Of a DNA stretch of 39,624 nucleotides, positions 20,557 through 31,200 are shown one piece after another. Position 1 is the first letter of the stretch, and every line of letters starts with the position of its first letter. Position numbers and translations under genes: made by a program. The notes below the pieces were generated by a model. That model was given only the letters and a program-made list of their open reading frames with translations. It did no database searches and was not told the DNA's origin. The stretch covers positions 277,577 through 317,200 of the forward strand of contig NW_003130359.1 in assembly GCF_000003605.2 (NCBI RefSeq), written 5' to 3'. Source of the stretch: Saccoglossus kowalevskii. Its lineage: Eukaryota; Hemichordata; Enteropneusta; Harrimaniidae.

Positions 20557-20961
20557 TCTTTTAATATCATTCAGCATGGATTGATGTTGACTTCACTAAT
20601 GCTCACTTAAATCATTGACAGTGACACAGGTATGTGCAGTCCTGAAACAAAAAAGCTGCTCATAAAATACACTTCTTTTTCTTTTACTCGTAGTACCTTC
20701 ATTTGACCATGTTATACCTATCACACTTGTTCTTGATGCATGAGTTTTGATCTAATCAGCTATTGCTGTCATCACTAGTCCAAGGTTTTCAGACAAGAGT
20801 TGAAATTAAATATGACAACAGTTACAGAATATGGATGTTTAACACTCGGGTAACTAATGCTATTGTTAACATCTGAGACATGATATGATTTGCATGGTTT
20901 TCTACTGTTGGCTTCCTCAAGAAGCCATTCTTGATCTACATATAATTAGAACTACATTAGA

Positions 20962-21000
20962 TCTGATTGGAAGTGTCAATAACCCACATGACCAATCAGA
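20962..21000. repeat. TCTGATTGG...CCAATCAGA hairpin, 21-nt loop
   Basis: Exact 9-bp arms at 20962-20970 and 20992-21000. A second hairpin with the arm CTGATTGG and the same 21-nt loop is at 33543-33579. Each arm contains a CCAAT box. Confidence 0.75.
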
Positions 21001-21130
21001 ACAGCTGTAATAAATTGACATATCGCTATTCAGTTCACAAAAAAGTAGGGTGTAGATGTTGGGGTCAAAGGGTCAGGTTGATATAAGTTGAAATCTTAAT
21101 TATTATGATGTCTCTAATTCTGATCATTTT

Positions 21131-21150
21131 TCATTGACTTACGTCAATGA
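21131..21150. repeat. Perfect hairpin TCATTGAC-TTAC-GTCAATGA
   Basis: Eight-base arms with a 4-nt loop; direct reading. Confidence 0.7.
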
Positions 21151-22037
21151 TTTATTTTAGATTGTTTGTCTTAATAAAGCAAAGTCAATCATATCAAAAA
21201 GTGGTAGACTCAGCAAAAGTATAGTAATGCACCTATCAATGTTTTTGACCAGTGGTCGGGTGGAGTTGGAGGGGTGGTGGAAATTGAGTCTACTAGTGGA
21301 TATTTATACAGGAAAATTTTATGTTAGGGATAATTATATCACCATCAATTTTATTTCTACCTTAAAGACAGTGCATGTCGAGGTCAGTCTGCGATGTATG
21401 ACGAAGATCTGTCAAAAGTTTTCCGAACATTTTTCTCAGCAAAACTATAAGTAAATATTGCATATCCTCCTGATCAAAGGAGCTGATTTGTATTCTGGTT
21501 AAAAAGGATGCATAATGTCGGTGAAAGTTATTTAAAGGCTAATGAAAAACTGTTACATGCAACAACATCAAATTGACTTACGATTGGTTTGCAATTTTAT
21601 GGAGTCTTTCTACCTGTTATAATGATAATTAAGCTACAGGAAAATTTCTCTACAGTGGAGAGTGATGGTGTAGTGGCCTATAACCGTCTTTTGGGCATTA
21701 TGACCTATGATTAAAATGCCTTGCATTTCGCGAATGCATTACGGCATATGGTTAAAATTTAATTTTCAAATTTAAATTTTATTTAAAAAAATGTCATTAG
21801 CTTTGTGGAATTTGTTATTCTAGTAACAGTTTTCAAGATTATGTTGATTACTGTGATGATCATTAAGGTTGCTTGGGCATCATAAGTATATACCTCATAT
21901 ATTGTGAGTTTGACAAGTGATATGCTTCTATGTACTTCTTCATTATGGGGAATGGTATGTCAACTTCCTGGCACATGTCTGCCATTAACTATCTTGACCA
22001 AATTTAGATATTATTAGATGACAATATCAATATAATC

Positions 22038-22151
22038 GATAATATCAAAGAAAAACGAACTGCCCAATAGTTACCATAGAGAGATGTCGAACGAAGAAAT
22101 TGTTAGACATTATTAGACGATGAAACCGATGTCTGGGCGGCTATTGAATAA
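22038..22151. mobile_element. Rearranged fragment of the TGTCTGGGCAACTATTGGG inverted-repeat family
   Basis: ATATCAAAGAAAAACGAACT plus GCCCAATAGTTACC (22042-22075) corresponds to the right arm of the intact element at 23601-23759. GATGTCTGGGCGGCTATTG (22128-22146) corresponds to its left arm, but the arms are in reversed order. GACATTATTAGACGAT at 22106-22121 belongs to the same family. This suggests a junction of two copies, or a copy split by the neighbouring element. Confidence 0.6.
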
Positions 22152-22159
22152 GTTGATTT

Positions 22160-22200
22160 TTGACTCCCGTGTGCGAAGCACAAACAGGGAGTCTTTACAG

Positions 22201-22279
<79 letters not shown>

Positions 22280-23537
22280 CCATCTGTTCCACTGATATCT
22301 CAAGAACCATACATCAGTTTTTTATGAAACTTGGTGCATAGATGCTCTGGGCCAATGCGCAGATTGATTAGGTTTTGGTAAAAATCCATGCATATTAATT
22401 TCCTTAATTTGCATGATAATTAGCTGATTTTTAGCTGTTCCACTGATTTCTAAAGAACCACTCATTGGATTTTGATGAAACGTGGCACACATATGCTCCA
22501 AACTAATGCGCAGATTTGATTAGTTTTGGGTAAAAATCTGCAATATTAATTACCTAATTTGCATAATGATTATCAATTTTCGGCTTTTCCACTGATATCT
22601 CAAGTACTAATCATCATATTTCAATAAAACTTGGTACATGGATGTCATAGGACACTGCACAAACCTGATAGTTTTTAGGGTAATATCAGTATATATTAAT
22701 TAGCTAATTTGCATAATTAATTAATTTTCAGCTTTTGATATTTCAAGTAGTAATCATCACATTTCAATGACACTTGGTACATAGATGTCGTAGGACACTG
22801 CACAGATCTGATAGTTTTTTGGGTAATGCGAGTACATATTAATTACCTAATTAGCATAATTAATTAATTTTCAGCTTTTGATATTTCAAGTAGTAATCTT
22901 CACATTTCAATGAAATTTGGTACATAGATGTCATAGGACACTGCACAGACCTGATAGTTTTTAGGGTAATATCAGTATATATTAATTAGCTAATTTGCAT
23001 AATTAATTAATTTTCAGCTTTTGATATATCAAGTAGTAATCATCATATTTCAATGAGACTTGCTACATAGATCTTGTAGGATTATGCAGACACCTGATTA
23101 GTTTTAATTGGATATTAATTACCTAATTTGCATAATGTTCCACTGATATATAAAGAACCACAAATTGGATTTTAATGAAACTTTTAAAGAGAACTATGCA
23201 GAAACCCAATTAGTTTTTGGTAAATATTCATGCTTATTAATCACCTAATTAACATAATTAATTAACACTGATATCTCAATTACTGATCATCACATTTGAA
23301 TAAAATTTGGTACATAAATGCTCGAGGACAATAGACAGGCCTGATTAATTTTGGGTTAAAATTTGTTCATATTAATTCTCTAATTAGCATAATAATTCAT
23401 AATTTTTTTGTTCTGTTCTGTTCATATTAGTTACCTGATTTACATAATTAGTTTTCAGCTTTTCCATCAATATCTCATGTACTAGTAATTTTGAATTAAT
23501 TGATAATGTGTCCTCAATACTCTCAGCACACGGGAGT
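22160..23537. mobile_element. Modular element A: inverted ends, (GT)37 and about nine modules of 120-150 bp
   Basis: The left end is GACTCCCGTGTGCGAAGCAC followed by AAACAGGGAGTCTTTACAG. The right end GCACACGGGAGTTC (about 23526-23539) is the inverted complement of ACTCCCGTGTGC. After a pure GT run (22204-22277) come about nine degenerate modules beginning CCACTGATATCTCAAG, at about 22291, 22442, 22591, 22736, 22879, 23022, 23141, 23267 and 23466. Each carries AAACTTGGTACATAGATG and ends with a homeodomain-like AT-rich tract such as TAATTTGCATAATTAATTA. No coding sequence is present. A second element with the same header is at 37729. Confidence 0.8.
22204..22277. repeat. (GT)37 microsatellite
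   Basis: Uninterrupted GT dinucleotide run of 74 bp. It produces long His/Thr and Val/Cys open frames on both strands that are not genes. Confidence 0.98.
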
Positions 23538-23600
23538 TCTTTCTAAGCTTTCTTTGATTCACCAATATTATCGTCTAATAAAGTCTAAGTCAAACACCCA

Positions 23601-23759
23601 TGTCTGGGCAACTATTGGGGAAGATCGTTTTTCTCTGATATTATCGGATAATTATCGTCTTATAAAATCTAATGAAATGTTGTCAGTGATGTCTAACTTA
23701 GACATTATTAGACGATAATATCAGAGAAAAACGAACTGTCCCAATAGTTGCCCAGACAG
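23601..23759. mobile_element. Palindromic MITE-like element (159 bp)
   Basis: The left arm is TGTCTGGGCAACTATTGGGG, then AAGATCGTTTTTCTCTGATA, then TTATCG. The right arm read on the minus strand is TGTCTGGGCAACTATTGGGA, then CAGTTCGTTTTTCTCTGATA, then TTATCGTC. The arms are about 46 bp and almost identical. The sequences TTATCGTCT(AA)TAAARTCTAA and TTAGACATTATTAGACGATAA recur inside and outside, so more than one copy or nested insertion is present (22038-22151; 23570-23590). Confidence 0.8.
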
Positions 23760-25140
23760 ACCTGTCTAACTTTATTTTTAGACAATGATATCGGATAACT
23801 TAAAAAAGTGCAATGTCGCGCCTCACTTTGCGCTCACCCAAAAGTTAAATTTCAGTACTTAATTCATGAACCTTGTAAAGTGTAAGTTAATAAAATAATT
23901 GAAAAATAAGTATGCATTGGACAGAACAAGGTCGCAGTAACCCCTACAAGATACATTTGTAGTCTGGACTGTTTGCATGCATTATTTGTTATCCTCTTAA
24001 TAACCTTGTATTCATATGTTGTGTTCTATAATACAACAATCATCCATACATTCTAGATAACCATCTGAATGAAATTTATTTCCAGACATACCGGTACATG
24101 TAGGTAGATACAGTTACTAGATGTTTGTGCACCTCTAGACATATTTGTATCAACCAGTCCAACATCGCAATTGTGTACAGAATATGCCCCGTTTAGACAT
24201 AAATAGTTTTTTCCAAAATATATTAATCCTTGGTGAGTTGATCTTCGTGACTCTTCCCATGCTGTGATATTTATGTAATTTATTATTTGACCTGGCCTCC
24301 TACACAGAAAGAAAGAAAGACTGCAGTGCTTTATTTCTCAAATTGACCCACTTCATACAGGAGTTATTTTTCTACACATAGTGTATGTTTCCATGTTTCA
24401 TGATAATCTGCATAGCAAAATTTAGGACGTCGCATGGATTTTTTGCATCAATTTCTATATTTCACATGATTTCTGAGGGGGGGAGGGGAACTGATGATTT
24501 TAGGGTCAACATTCAGTCAGAAAATTCTGATTCAGATCATTTATGTGAATTATTTTCACTTACTACAGCACTTAATGTCCATGAAATGCATAGAATAATT
24601 ATATAATATAGTGATACAGTACACTGCTGGCTTTAGTAAGTATGAAGGTGTACTTTCTTGATTGTCAAACAAATAAGTATACATTAGTACTGTACATCTT
24701 AACAAGTATAAAAGTAAATATTGATAGGTTAATTTGACTGCTTGACCTCTCTAGCATAGTATCTGTGTCCCTATCTCAAGAATGTTTGTGAAATGCCTTA
24801 TGAGACCATTTGGAAATTATACAGCTCTTGAATCACTATAAAATTGATCTTGATACATAAATATATATTTAGTTAGCGAGAAAGGAAACAAAGGAAATAG
24901 TGTAATTGTGATTACGATATTCCCTGCCAGTTACCAAGCATGTAACTGTAACAATATATGTGTTCTCAGAAAGCTGGTATATAGGGCACTACAATCAAGG
25001 GCTCTTTGTGGTAATATTTGCACAGGAGATTAAGTTTGTGTGAACTATGCTATAAAGTGTAGTTTTTTACAGGATTGCCTTCTTCTTGCTGTTCGTTCTT
25101 TCTGTCGTTACCCTTACAAGATAATACTCTTTTGTAAGTT
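23760..25140. other. Non-coding region
   Basis: No supported exon. The open frame at 24385-24606 has no recognisable motif. A short GAAAGAAAGAAAGA run lies at about 24307-24320. Confidence 0.5.
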
Positions 25141-25611
25141 GGTCTCAGGTTGTTATGTTGATCATAGAAGATGAAAGCCATTTTCTATTAAAATGTTCTC
25201 TTTACGCTGATTTAAGAAACAAGTTCCTCCATACCACAAAGGTCATTACAACAATTGACAAATCTGATATTGAAAACACTGTAGACATTCTAAAAACAAA
25301 AGATAAACAATCACTAATTCATTTGGCAAAATATATCTTTGAGTGCTTCAATTTAAGAAATGACACTCATAAACAAAAAATACCAGCTGCTTTATAATTA
25401 ATATAACTTATTAAAATACCTTTTCTGTTTTGTTTTTTTCTTACCATTTCTTGTTCTTCGTTTTTATTTGATTTTATTATGTTTTCACTTTGTCTTCATT
25501 TGTATTTTTCGTCTTGCCATTCTATATGTATTTGAAACTTTATTGTATTTTAAAAATCCAGATCCTGAACAGGATATGATTTCAATAAAGGCATTACTTA
25601 CTTACTTACTA
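25141..25611 (+). mobile_element. 5'-truncated LINE: C-terminal ORF end, 3' UTR and tail
   Basis: The frame at 25155-25397 reads LIIEDESHFLLKCSLYADLR, followed by NKFLHTTKV and later LIHLAKYIFECFNLRN. This is the C-terminal segment that follows the reverse transcriptase in many invertebrate LINEs; the phrase IEDExHFLLxCxxYxxLR is diagnostic. After TAA (25395-25397) the 3' UTR has ATCCTGAACAGGAT, a small stem-loop (25562-25575), then AATAAA (25584-25589) and a terminal (CTTA)n tract to 25611. The reverse transcriptase and endonuclease parts are missing, as expected from abortive target-primed reverse transcription. Confidence 0.85.
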
Positions 25612-25830
25612 GTTCAAGACATATAATCTGTCAAATTTAATGGACTAAATTTCACAGACTGGTCTGTCATCTTTAGCGGTCGTAATTTAAAATCAAGGCC
25701 CACATAACCGTTGATCAGACCCTATTTTTTTAGACCATTTTGATTTGAATAGATGGTATACATGTATTTTGTGCATCATTAAGAGTAAGAAAAGTTTTGC
25801 AACCCACTGAAAAACATGGGTGAACAGATT

Positions 25831-26160
25831 AACCTGGTCTTGACCCAGGTTAGTTTAACAGAGTAAAAGGGCTGGTTTCAACCCAGGTTAGTTTAACTCA
25901 GAGTAAAAGGGCTGGTTTCAACCCAGGTTAGTTTAACAGAGTGAAAGGGCTGGTTTCAACCCAGGTTAGTTTAACTCAGAGTAAAAGGGCTGGTTTCAAC
26001 CCAGGTTAGTTTAACAGAGTGAAAGGGCTGGTTTCAACCCAGGTTAGTTTAACTCAGAGTAAAAGGGCTGGTTTCAACCCAGGTTAGTTTAACTCAGAGT
26101 AAAAGGGCTGGTTTCAACCCAGGTTAGTTTAACAGAGTAAAAGGGCTGGTTTCGACCCCA
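25831..26160. repeat. Minisatellite of alternating 40- and 38-bp units
   Basis: The unit is GGGCTGGTTTCAACCCAGGT followed by TAGTTTAACTCAGAGTAAAA. The short form lacks two bases (AACAGAG instead of AACTCAGAG). Unit starts are 25869, 25909, 25947, 25987, 26025, 26065, 26105 and 26143, after a variant first unit at 25831. Spacing is 40, 38, 40, 38, 40, 40, 38. Copies are nearly identical, with G/A at one position (GTGAAA/GTAAAA) largely following unit type. Confidence 0.95.
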
Positions 26161-26619
26161 AATCCTGTGTTTAACCCTGAAGTGAGACACATGTGAACAA
26201 GAACTTTGGGGTTGAAAAAATGTCTAGTGGTGCAATGCTCTCTAATGTATTGGTTCATTATTACTCTAGAAACCAGAGCATTTTGACTTTAATAGATGTT
26301 TGATGAATTTTTGCCATTTTGTCGACAATTGCATGTGACAAGAGGCTCTTTCATTTGCGCAGATCAAATTAATTCCATTTTAAACTCAAATTCTGAATCC
26401 ATTCAACCAAAAAGTGATAATGAACACAATGGTGGACAATGTTGAATCTGTCTCAAATGCAGAAGTGTAAATAGAACTAACAGAGACATGAGTGCGTGTC
26501 TGTGTTTTTATCGTTCTCCATCCATGTACCATCGGATTATTACTTTTTCCCGTAAAGGGTGTGAACAGGTGTGAACACTGAGTTAAATATGCAATGTATG
26601 AACAGAATGCAGGTTAAGC

Positions 26620-26635
26620 CCACTGATATCAGTGG
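26620..26635. repeat. 16-bp perfect palindrome CCACTGATATCAGTGG
   Basis: Exact palindrome, immediately followed by a partial direct repeat of its left half and flank (CAGGTTAAGCCACTGATA at about 26636). Confidence 0.8.
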
Positions 26636-26949
26636 CAGGTTAAGCCACTGATACAGACCAAAAAACCATGCATTTAGTTTGTTTCCCATGAGGCAAAATG
26701 TATGTACAGTGAACAATATGGAAAGGAAAACTGTGATTGTATAATTTTCTAAGAATGTGAAAACTTGAAAAATAGTAAAAAATTTAAGCTTTTAGTTGAG
26801 ATTACCCTGTTTCCAGCAACCAATTACTCCTCTGAAGCCATCTCTTCTGTTAACTCCATCTCATTCTGCATCCTATCCTGCAAGCCATCTGTTTATTCCA
26901 TTCAAACTTGACACTCAAAAAATCTATAATTCAACCAATCAATTTATAG

Positions 26950-26972
26950 CTGCATTCATTTCATGAATGCAG
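26950..26972. repeat. Perfect 10-bp hairpin
   Basis: CTGCATTCAT and ATGAATGCAG pair exactly around a 3-nt loop. Confidence 0.75.
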
Positions 26973-28564
26973 AGCCCTGATCATGAATAGCTACACACAA
27001 CCAAAGTTCTGGTGTACCGGTAATATTATGTCCTCTAATTAATTTATACAAGTAGTAAGGTACACTGACTGCCATTATGTTCCAAAATGAGAGTGGTGAT
27101 GACATTTAGTGACATATTTAACTTGGTATTCATACAAAGTAAATATAGAATATATAAAGTGCAATGTAATATATATAAACTTGTTAGCCAATATCCATTG
27201 TAGCACCTTTAACAAATGTCTGTAAAAGTGTTATGGTACTATATAGGCAGTTGAAGAGGGGAAGCAGCAGACTGTTTTATTTTCCTTCCACTTTACAGTT
27301 GACCATTTGAGTTGATTTATTCCCATCTTATATTGCCTCTGTTGACATTTTTGCTTTTCATAATAAGTGGTACTTTCATTGATTATTCCTATTTTGGCCT
27401 ATATACCCACATATATTATTTCATATATCTCTGAAGGGAATGCACATTTTTACTGTTAATTTAATTTCAAGATCGCAAATTAATGAAAGTACACAAATTA
27501 CATAGCAAGTTGACATTTATCAGTACAATGCATGGGATCATGGTGACCTCCAGCTGACGTGTCTGGTATGCCAGTCAGTCTGTCTGTCTGCTTGTCTATA
27601 ATCTACCACTTTCTCACATGCACACATCAAAGTATCCATACCTATACTAAAATTAGGCCCTTCAGTGACCTCACTTCTTTTCTTTTATTTGCACTTATTA
27701 ATTGGATTTATTTGATTTATTTACTTGCTATTGGAAAATATTAATTCCTGTCTTCTAAGTCAACTAATTTTCTGCAGTACTTAAAATCAATTTAAACTTT
27801 TGTCTACAACATGAACAAAAAAATCTAGAAATGCAAATTGAGAAGCGATCATAAATATAAATCAGATTAGTTGCCAAAAAGAAGAATGCTATAATGTTAA
27901 TAAAGTCTAAATCTGACTTGCGTATGTGGTAACTACAGTTTGACCTTTACATGACCTTGACCACAGTCTACATTACTTCTGTATGTTACTGGAATATCAC
28001 TACTCGTACTGTGTGTCATGAATTGTTGTGAAGCACTCTGTGACTAATTATCAAATACTCTCTCATAAAGGAATCTTAATTGGTATTTCATAATATCTTG
28101 TACTAAATGCAAGTAATTCTGGCTTCAGATGTCATATCTGACATTTTGTGGTTTCTTTACATGCCTGTGTAAGGTGGCAGTTGCAGGAAGAATTCTACCT
28201 ATTTAAACAAAAAGTGTTATCATCTAATATAACATTTGACAATGCAGACTGAATACATCTGCTGTTTATTTATTGTGCTTAAATTGAGGAGTTTATACAC
28301 ACAAATAAAAGTTTTCAATATCATCTTCTGTAATTATTGCATACATAGTGCTTATATACCTGTAACTGTTAGACCAGCTGCAAAAACTATTATCACTCTC
28401 TAATTAGGTACAGAATTTCAAAACTATCTACCTACTAGTATTAGGGACAATTTCAGGTTGCCAATGTTTAGCTTCGCTGTCTTTTCGAGGGGAGATTATC
28501 ATATGAGTGATTGTCTGTGTCAACTTTTTACTTTTTTAACTTCTTGAAAACTACAATTCTCAGG

Positions 28565-28640
28565 GGTTTTTCTAGAAAAAAACTGCAAGGGGGAGCACTG
28601 CAATTCAGAGGCGCCACCAAGTGGGGGAGATAGGGTTCTC
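28565..28640. mobile_element. Possible DNA transposon end (GC-richer block)
   Basis: AGGGGTTTTTCTAGAAAAAA, then CTGCAAGGGGGAGCACTGC, then CAGAGGCGCCACCAAGTGGG. The CAGGGGTTTTTCTAGAA start and the SINE-free, hairpin-rich composition resemble hAT-type termini. No second terminus was found. Confidence 0.35.
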
Positions 28641-30429
28641 CCTAAGTTAAAATGGCTTCTTTAGGGCCAAAATTACTATCAGACAGGTCACAGTTGAAGA
28701 CTGTGGCCACATGTGATCACTGGTTAATCAGAATTTTATGGTTGCCAGAGGATCTGCTGCGCTTCTGTTCCCTTCTTTAAAAAAATCCCCGATTCTTATT
28801 GCTTTGATACTTGGGCAGACCTCTCTAAGATTTGTTTATTTCATGATGATATCTTTAATTCTCTAATTTTGATAAATATTTTTGTCATTTTTTGTAAAAA
28901 GTTACTTATTCGACATCTTGTTGAAAACTAAAAGTCCAATTGCTTTGATATTATATATATATAAGTACTACAGGTGGACCTTTCTCAGATTTGTTCATTT
29001 CGTAATGGTGTCATTAATTGAGGCTACTTGTTGTGTATATTATTATGAATTTGTCTATATTTAATAGCATGATTAAATTATCCGTATTTCCATCATTTGC
29101 CAATCTACTACATAACAAGGCATAGTGAACCATCCTGTGACTGTGGTTTACCTTAAAACGTGGAGTTGATGGAGGGTTAGTTTCCATTACCAGTGTGTCA
29201 GTGTGTGCCTATTGACTATTGTGAGTATCCATACAAATATTGTTGAGAAAATTATGCAATCACAAGACCAGTTTTATACTATAAAAAGGCTTCTTTATTC
29301 ACTGTATTATTAATTTCATTCATTGCTCTAACTACTAAAAGCTCTAAATAATAACATCATTGTATTCTAGAATACTAACAATGGATGATGAAACATTGCA
29401 ATTTTTTTTGAATCTTACATTTTTTTTATCCACTCTTCTCAGACACCAGTACTCATATTTCACATAATTTGTTTTTCCTTTTTAAGAGAGCAAAAAAAAA
29501 TTATCCATGAAATAACATCCGTTAGTGTATTTAAGATTGGATTCAAAGTCGGCACACTGTTGAAGTCATTGGTTAAATAAAACATACACAAAACTAATTA
29601 CATTGGGTTTCCTATAGGGAGTCTACTTTCTATTTATCCAAACAGTAAATCACTGATTCACAATCTTTTTTTCTTGTTCAATGTATTCTTGCACCAAAAC
29701 CTCTTTTAGGTTATAATAATCTGCTCTATTCTTTGTGAAACATACTGCAGCCCGGAGGCTTGTATATCTTAGTTCATAGATTTGTGAAAATACTCTGGGA
29801 AACATGCTAAATGAACTTCATCAGTGCTTTAAATGGGAGGCTAGGGAGCTCTACAGGTGTGATACAGTGATTGGATGATGCCACATGGAAATAATATTAA
29901 TACTTCCTGTGTATGATTAATGGGCTTTGCCTGTGATAACATTCCTTTTGCTTTTTTGTAGTCATTTTGGGATTGCTGTAGATTATACTACAACACCTGT
30001 TGCCTCAGTATATGCCAGACATTGCTTAGTTTGTGGCTTTAAATCAAAGCAATATTACAATTTTGGTCTACATTTAAATTTTCAACTCTTTACTATATTT
30101 TTGTCCACCTAACAATGAACATTTTTGACATTTTGGTATTGTATGGCCTTACACACAGAGTATTATTATTCTTTACATAATTTATTCAATATATAGATAT
30201 TTTGTTAAGAATTGACAGTAAAAGTTTATGATGGCATAATTGTACGTCTTTTGAATGCTTAACCATCTAGAATTGTTCTTTATTGCTTGGTCATTTTGTT
30301 TTTACAAATTCCTCTTTTTTTTTTCTTTTTCATGATTTCTCTGACAAGTATTGATTGAAGTTTTGTACATTTGACATGAGGTTACACAATGGTAGTAAAC
30401 AATATATGCTTTAGACACATTTTTAATCG

Positions 30430-31200
30430 CCGTTCGATGCAGTCTGAAAACCAAAACTTGTGGATTGACCTCTGTGCGTCTGTGTGTGCGTGTGTCTGTC
30501 CGGACCTGTATCTTAGACATGCCTGGACCAATTACATTCAAACTTTGCCTATACATCATACATAAAATTGTACATATGCACATCAATTTGTTTCCTGATC
30601 TGATTCAAGATGGCCGAATGGCAGCCATTTTTGTATTGAAAAATCATCAAAATCAAGCATTTCTTTGCTGTTTACAGATGGATTTTGTTAAAACTTGGTA
30701 TATACAGTATGTACATTTGACATTATAGGACCTTGATGCACATCATTTTGTTTTTCAAATAAGATTCAAAATGGCCGATTGGTGGCCATTTTGTTTTAAT
30801 GAATGTGGTTCTAGTGCCATATCTCTGACGTGCTTTGACTGATTATGTTCAAATTTCAAATATTCATTATACATCATGTCATAGATATTGGTTTGACAAT
30901 CTTTTTAAAAATGACCGAATGGTGGCCATTTTGTGCTAAAAAATCATCAAATATCAAGCATTTCTGGCATTTATGGATGGCTTTTGTTCAAACTTGGTAC
31001 ATACATTAGATATTACGTGTTCCTGATGCACATCATTTTATTTTTCATATTGGATTCAAAATGGCCGACTGGCAGTCATTTTGTTTTAATGAATTTGGTT
31101 CTAGTGCTTTGACTGATTATGTTCAAATTTTAAATATTCATTGTACATCATGTTATAGATATATACATGTACCCGGTATTCAAAATGGCTGATTTTGTTT
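30430..31200. mobile_element. Modular element B: repeated ATGGCCG-n-GGCCAT modules, about 300-bp dimer
   Basis: The header near 30430-30500 has CGCCGTTCGATGCAGTCTG and a TGTGCGTCTGTGTGTGCGTG-like run. Then come modules centred on the imperfect palindrome ATGGCCGATTGGTGGCCAT, at 30609, 30771, 30911, 31071 and (degenerate) 31184. Spacing alternates at about 160 and 140-150 bp, so alternate modules match best at 300-302 bp. Each dimer includes TGATGCACATCATTTTRTTT, TTTGACTGATTATGTTCAAA and AAACTTGGTACATAC. No coding potential is evident; open frames at 30302-30728 lie in the header. Confidence 0.8.

Larger units (their letters stand above)
19658..22030. other. Non-coding region with isolated hairpins
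   Basis: No exon is supported. It contains a fragment GGTTTTAAATTCACTGGGTG (about 20060) resembling the subterminal motif of the TACTGTAAA MITE family, an inverted repeat at 20506-20556, a CCAAT-type hairpin at 20962-21000, and TCATTGAC-TTAC-GTCAATGA at 21131-21150. Confidence 0.5.
26161..30429. other. Non-coding region
   Basis: Over 4 kb with no exon I can support. Items seen: a 16-bp perfect palindrome CCACTGATATCAGTGG (26620-26635) flanked by a direct repeat CAGGTTAAGCCxACTGATA; a hairpin CTGCATTCAT/ATGAATGCAG (26950-26972); and a GC-richer stretch at about 28565-28640 (AAGGGGGAGCACTGCAATTC, AGAGGCGCCACCAAGTGGGG) resembling the end of a DNA transposon. Short open frames (27559-27744, 28882-29064, 29927-30112) show no motif. 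Confidence 0.5.

Noticed and set aside
22103..22341. Long His/Thr and Val/Cys open frames on both strands
   Set aside because: They are translations of the GT microsatellite.
25155..25397. Small host protein of 80 residues
   Set aside because: The IEDExHFLLxC motif, missing upstream coding part, AATAAA and CTTA tail identify it as the end of a LINE.
25831..26160. CRISPR-like regular repeats
   Set aside because: Units are contiguous and nearly identical, without unique spacers, and the genome is eukaryotic. It is a minisatellite.
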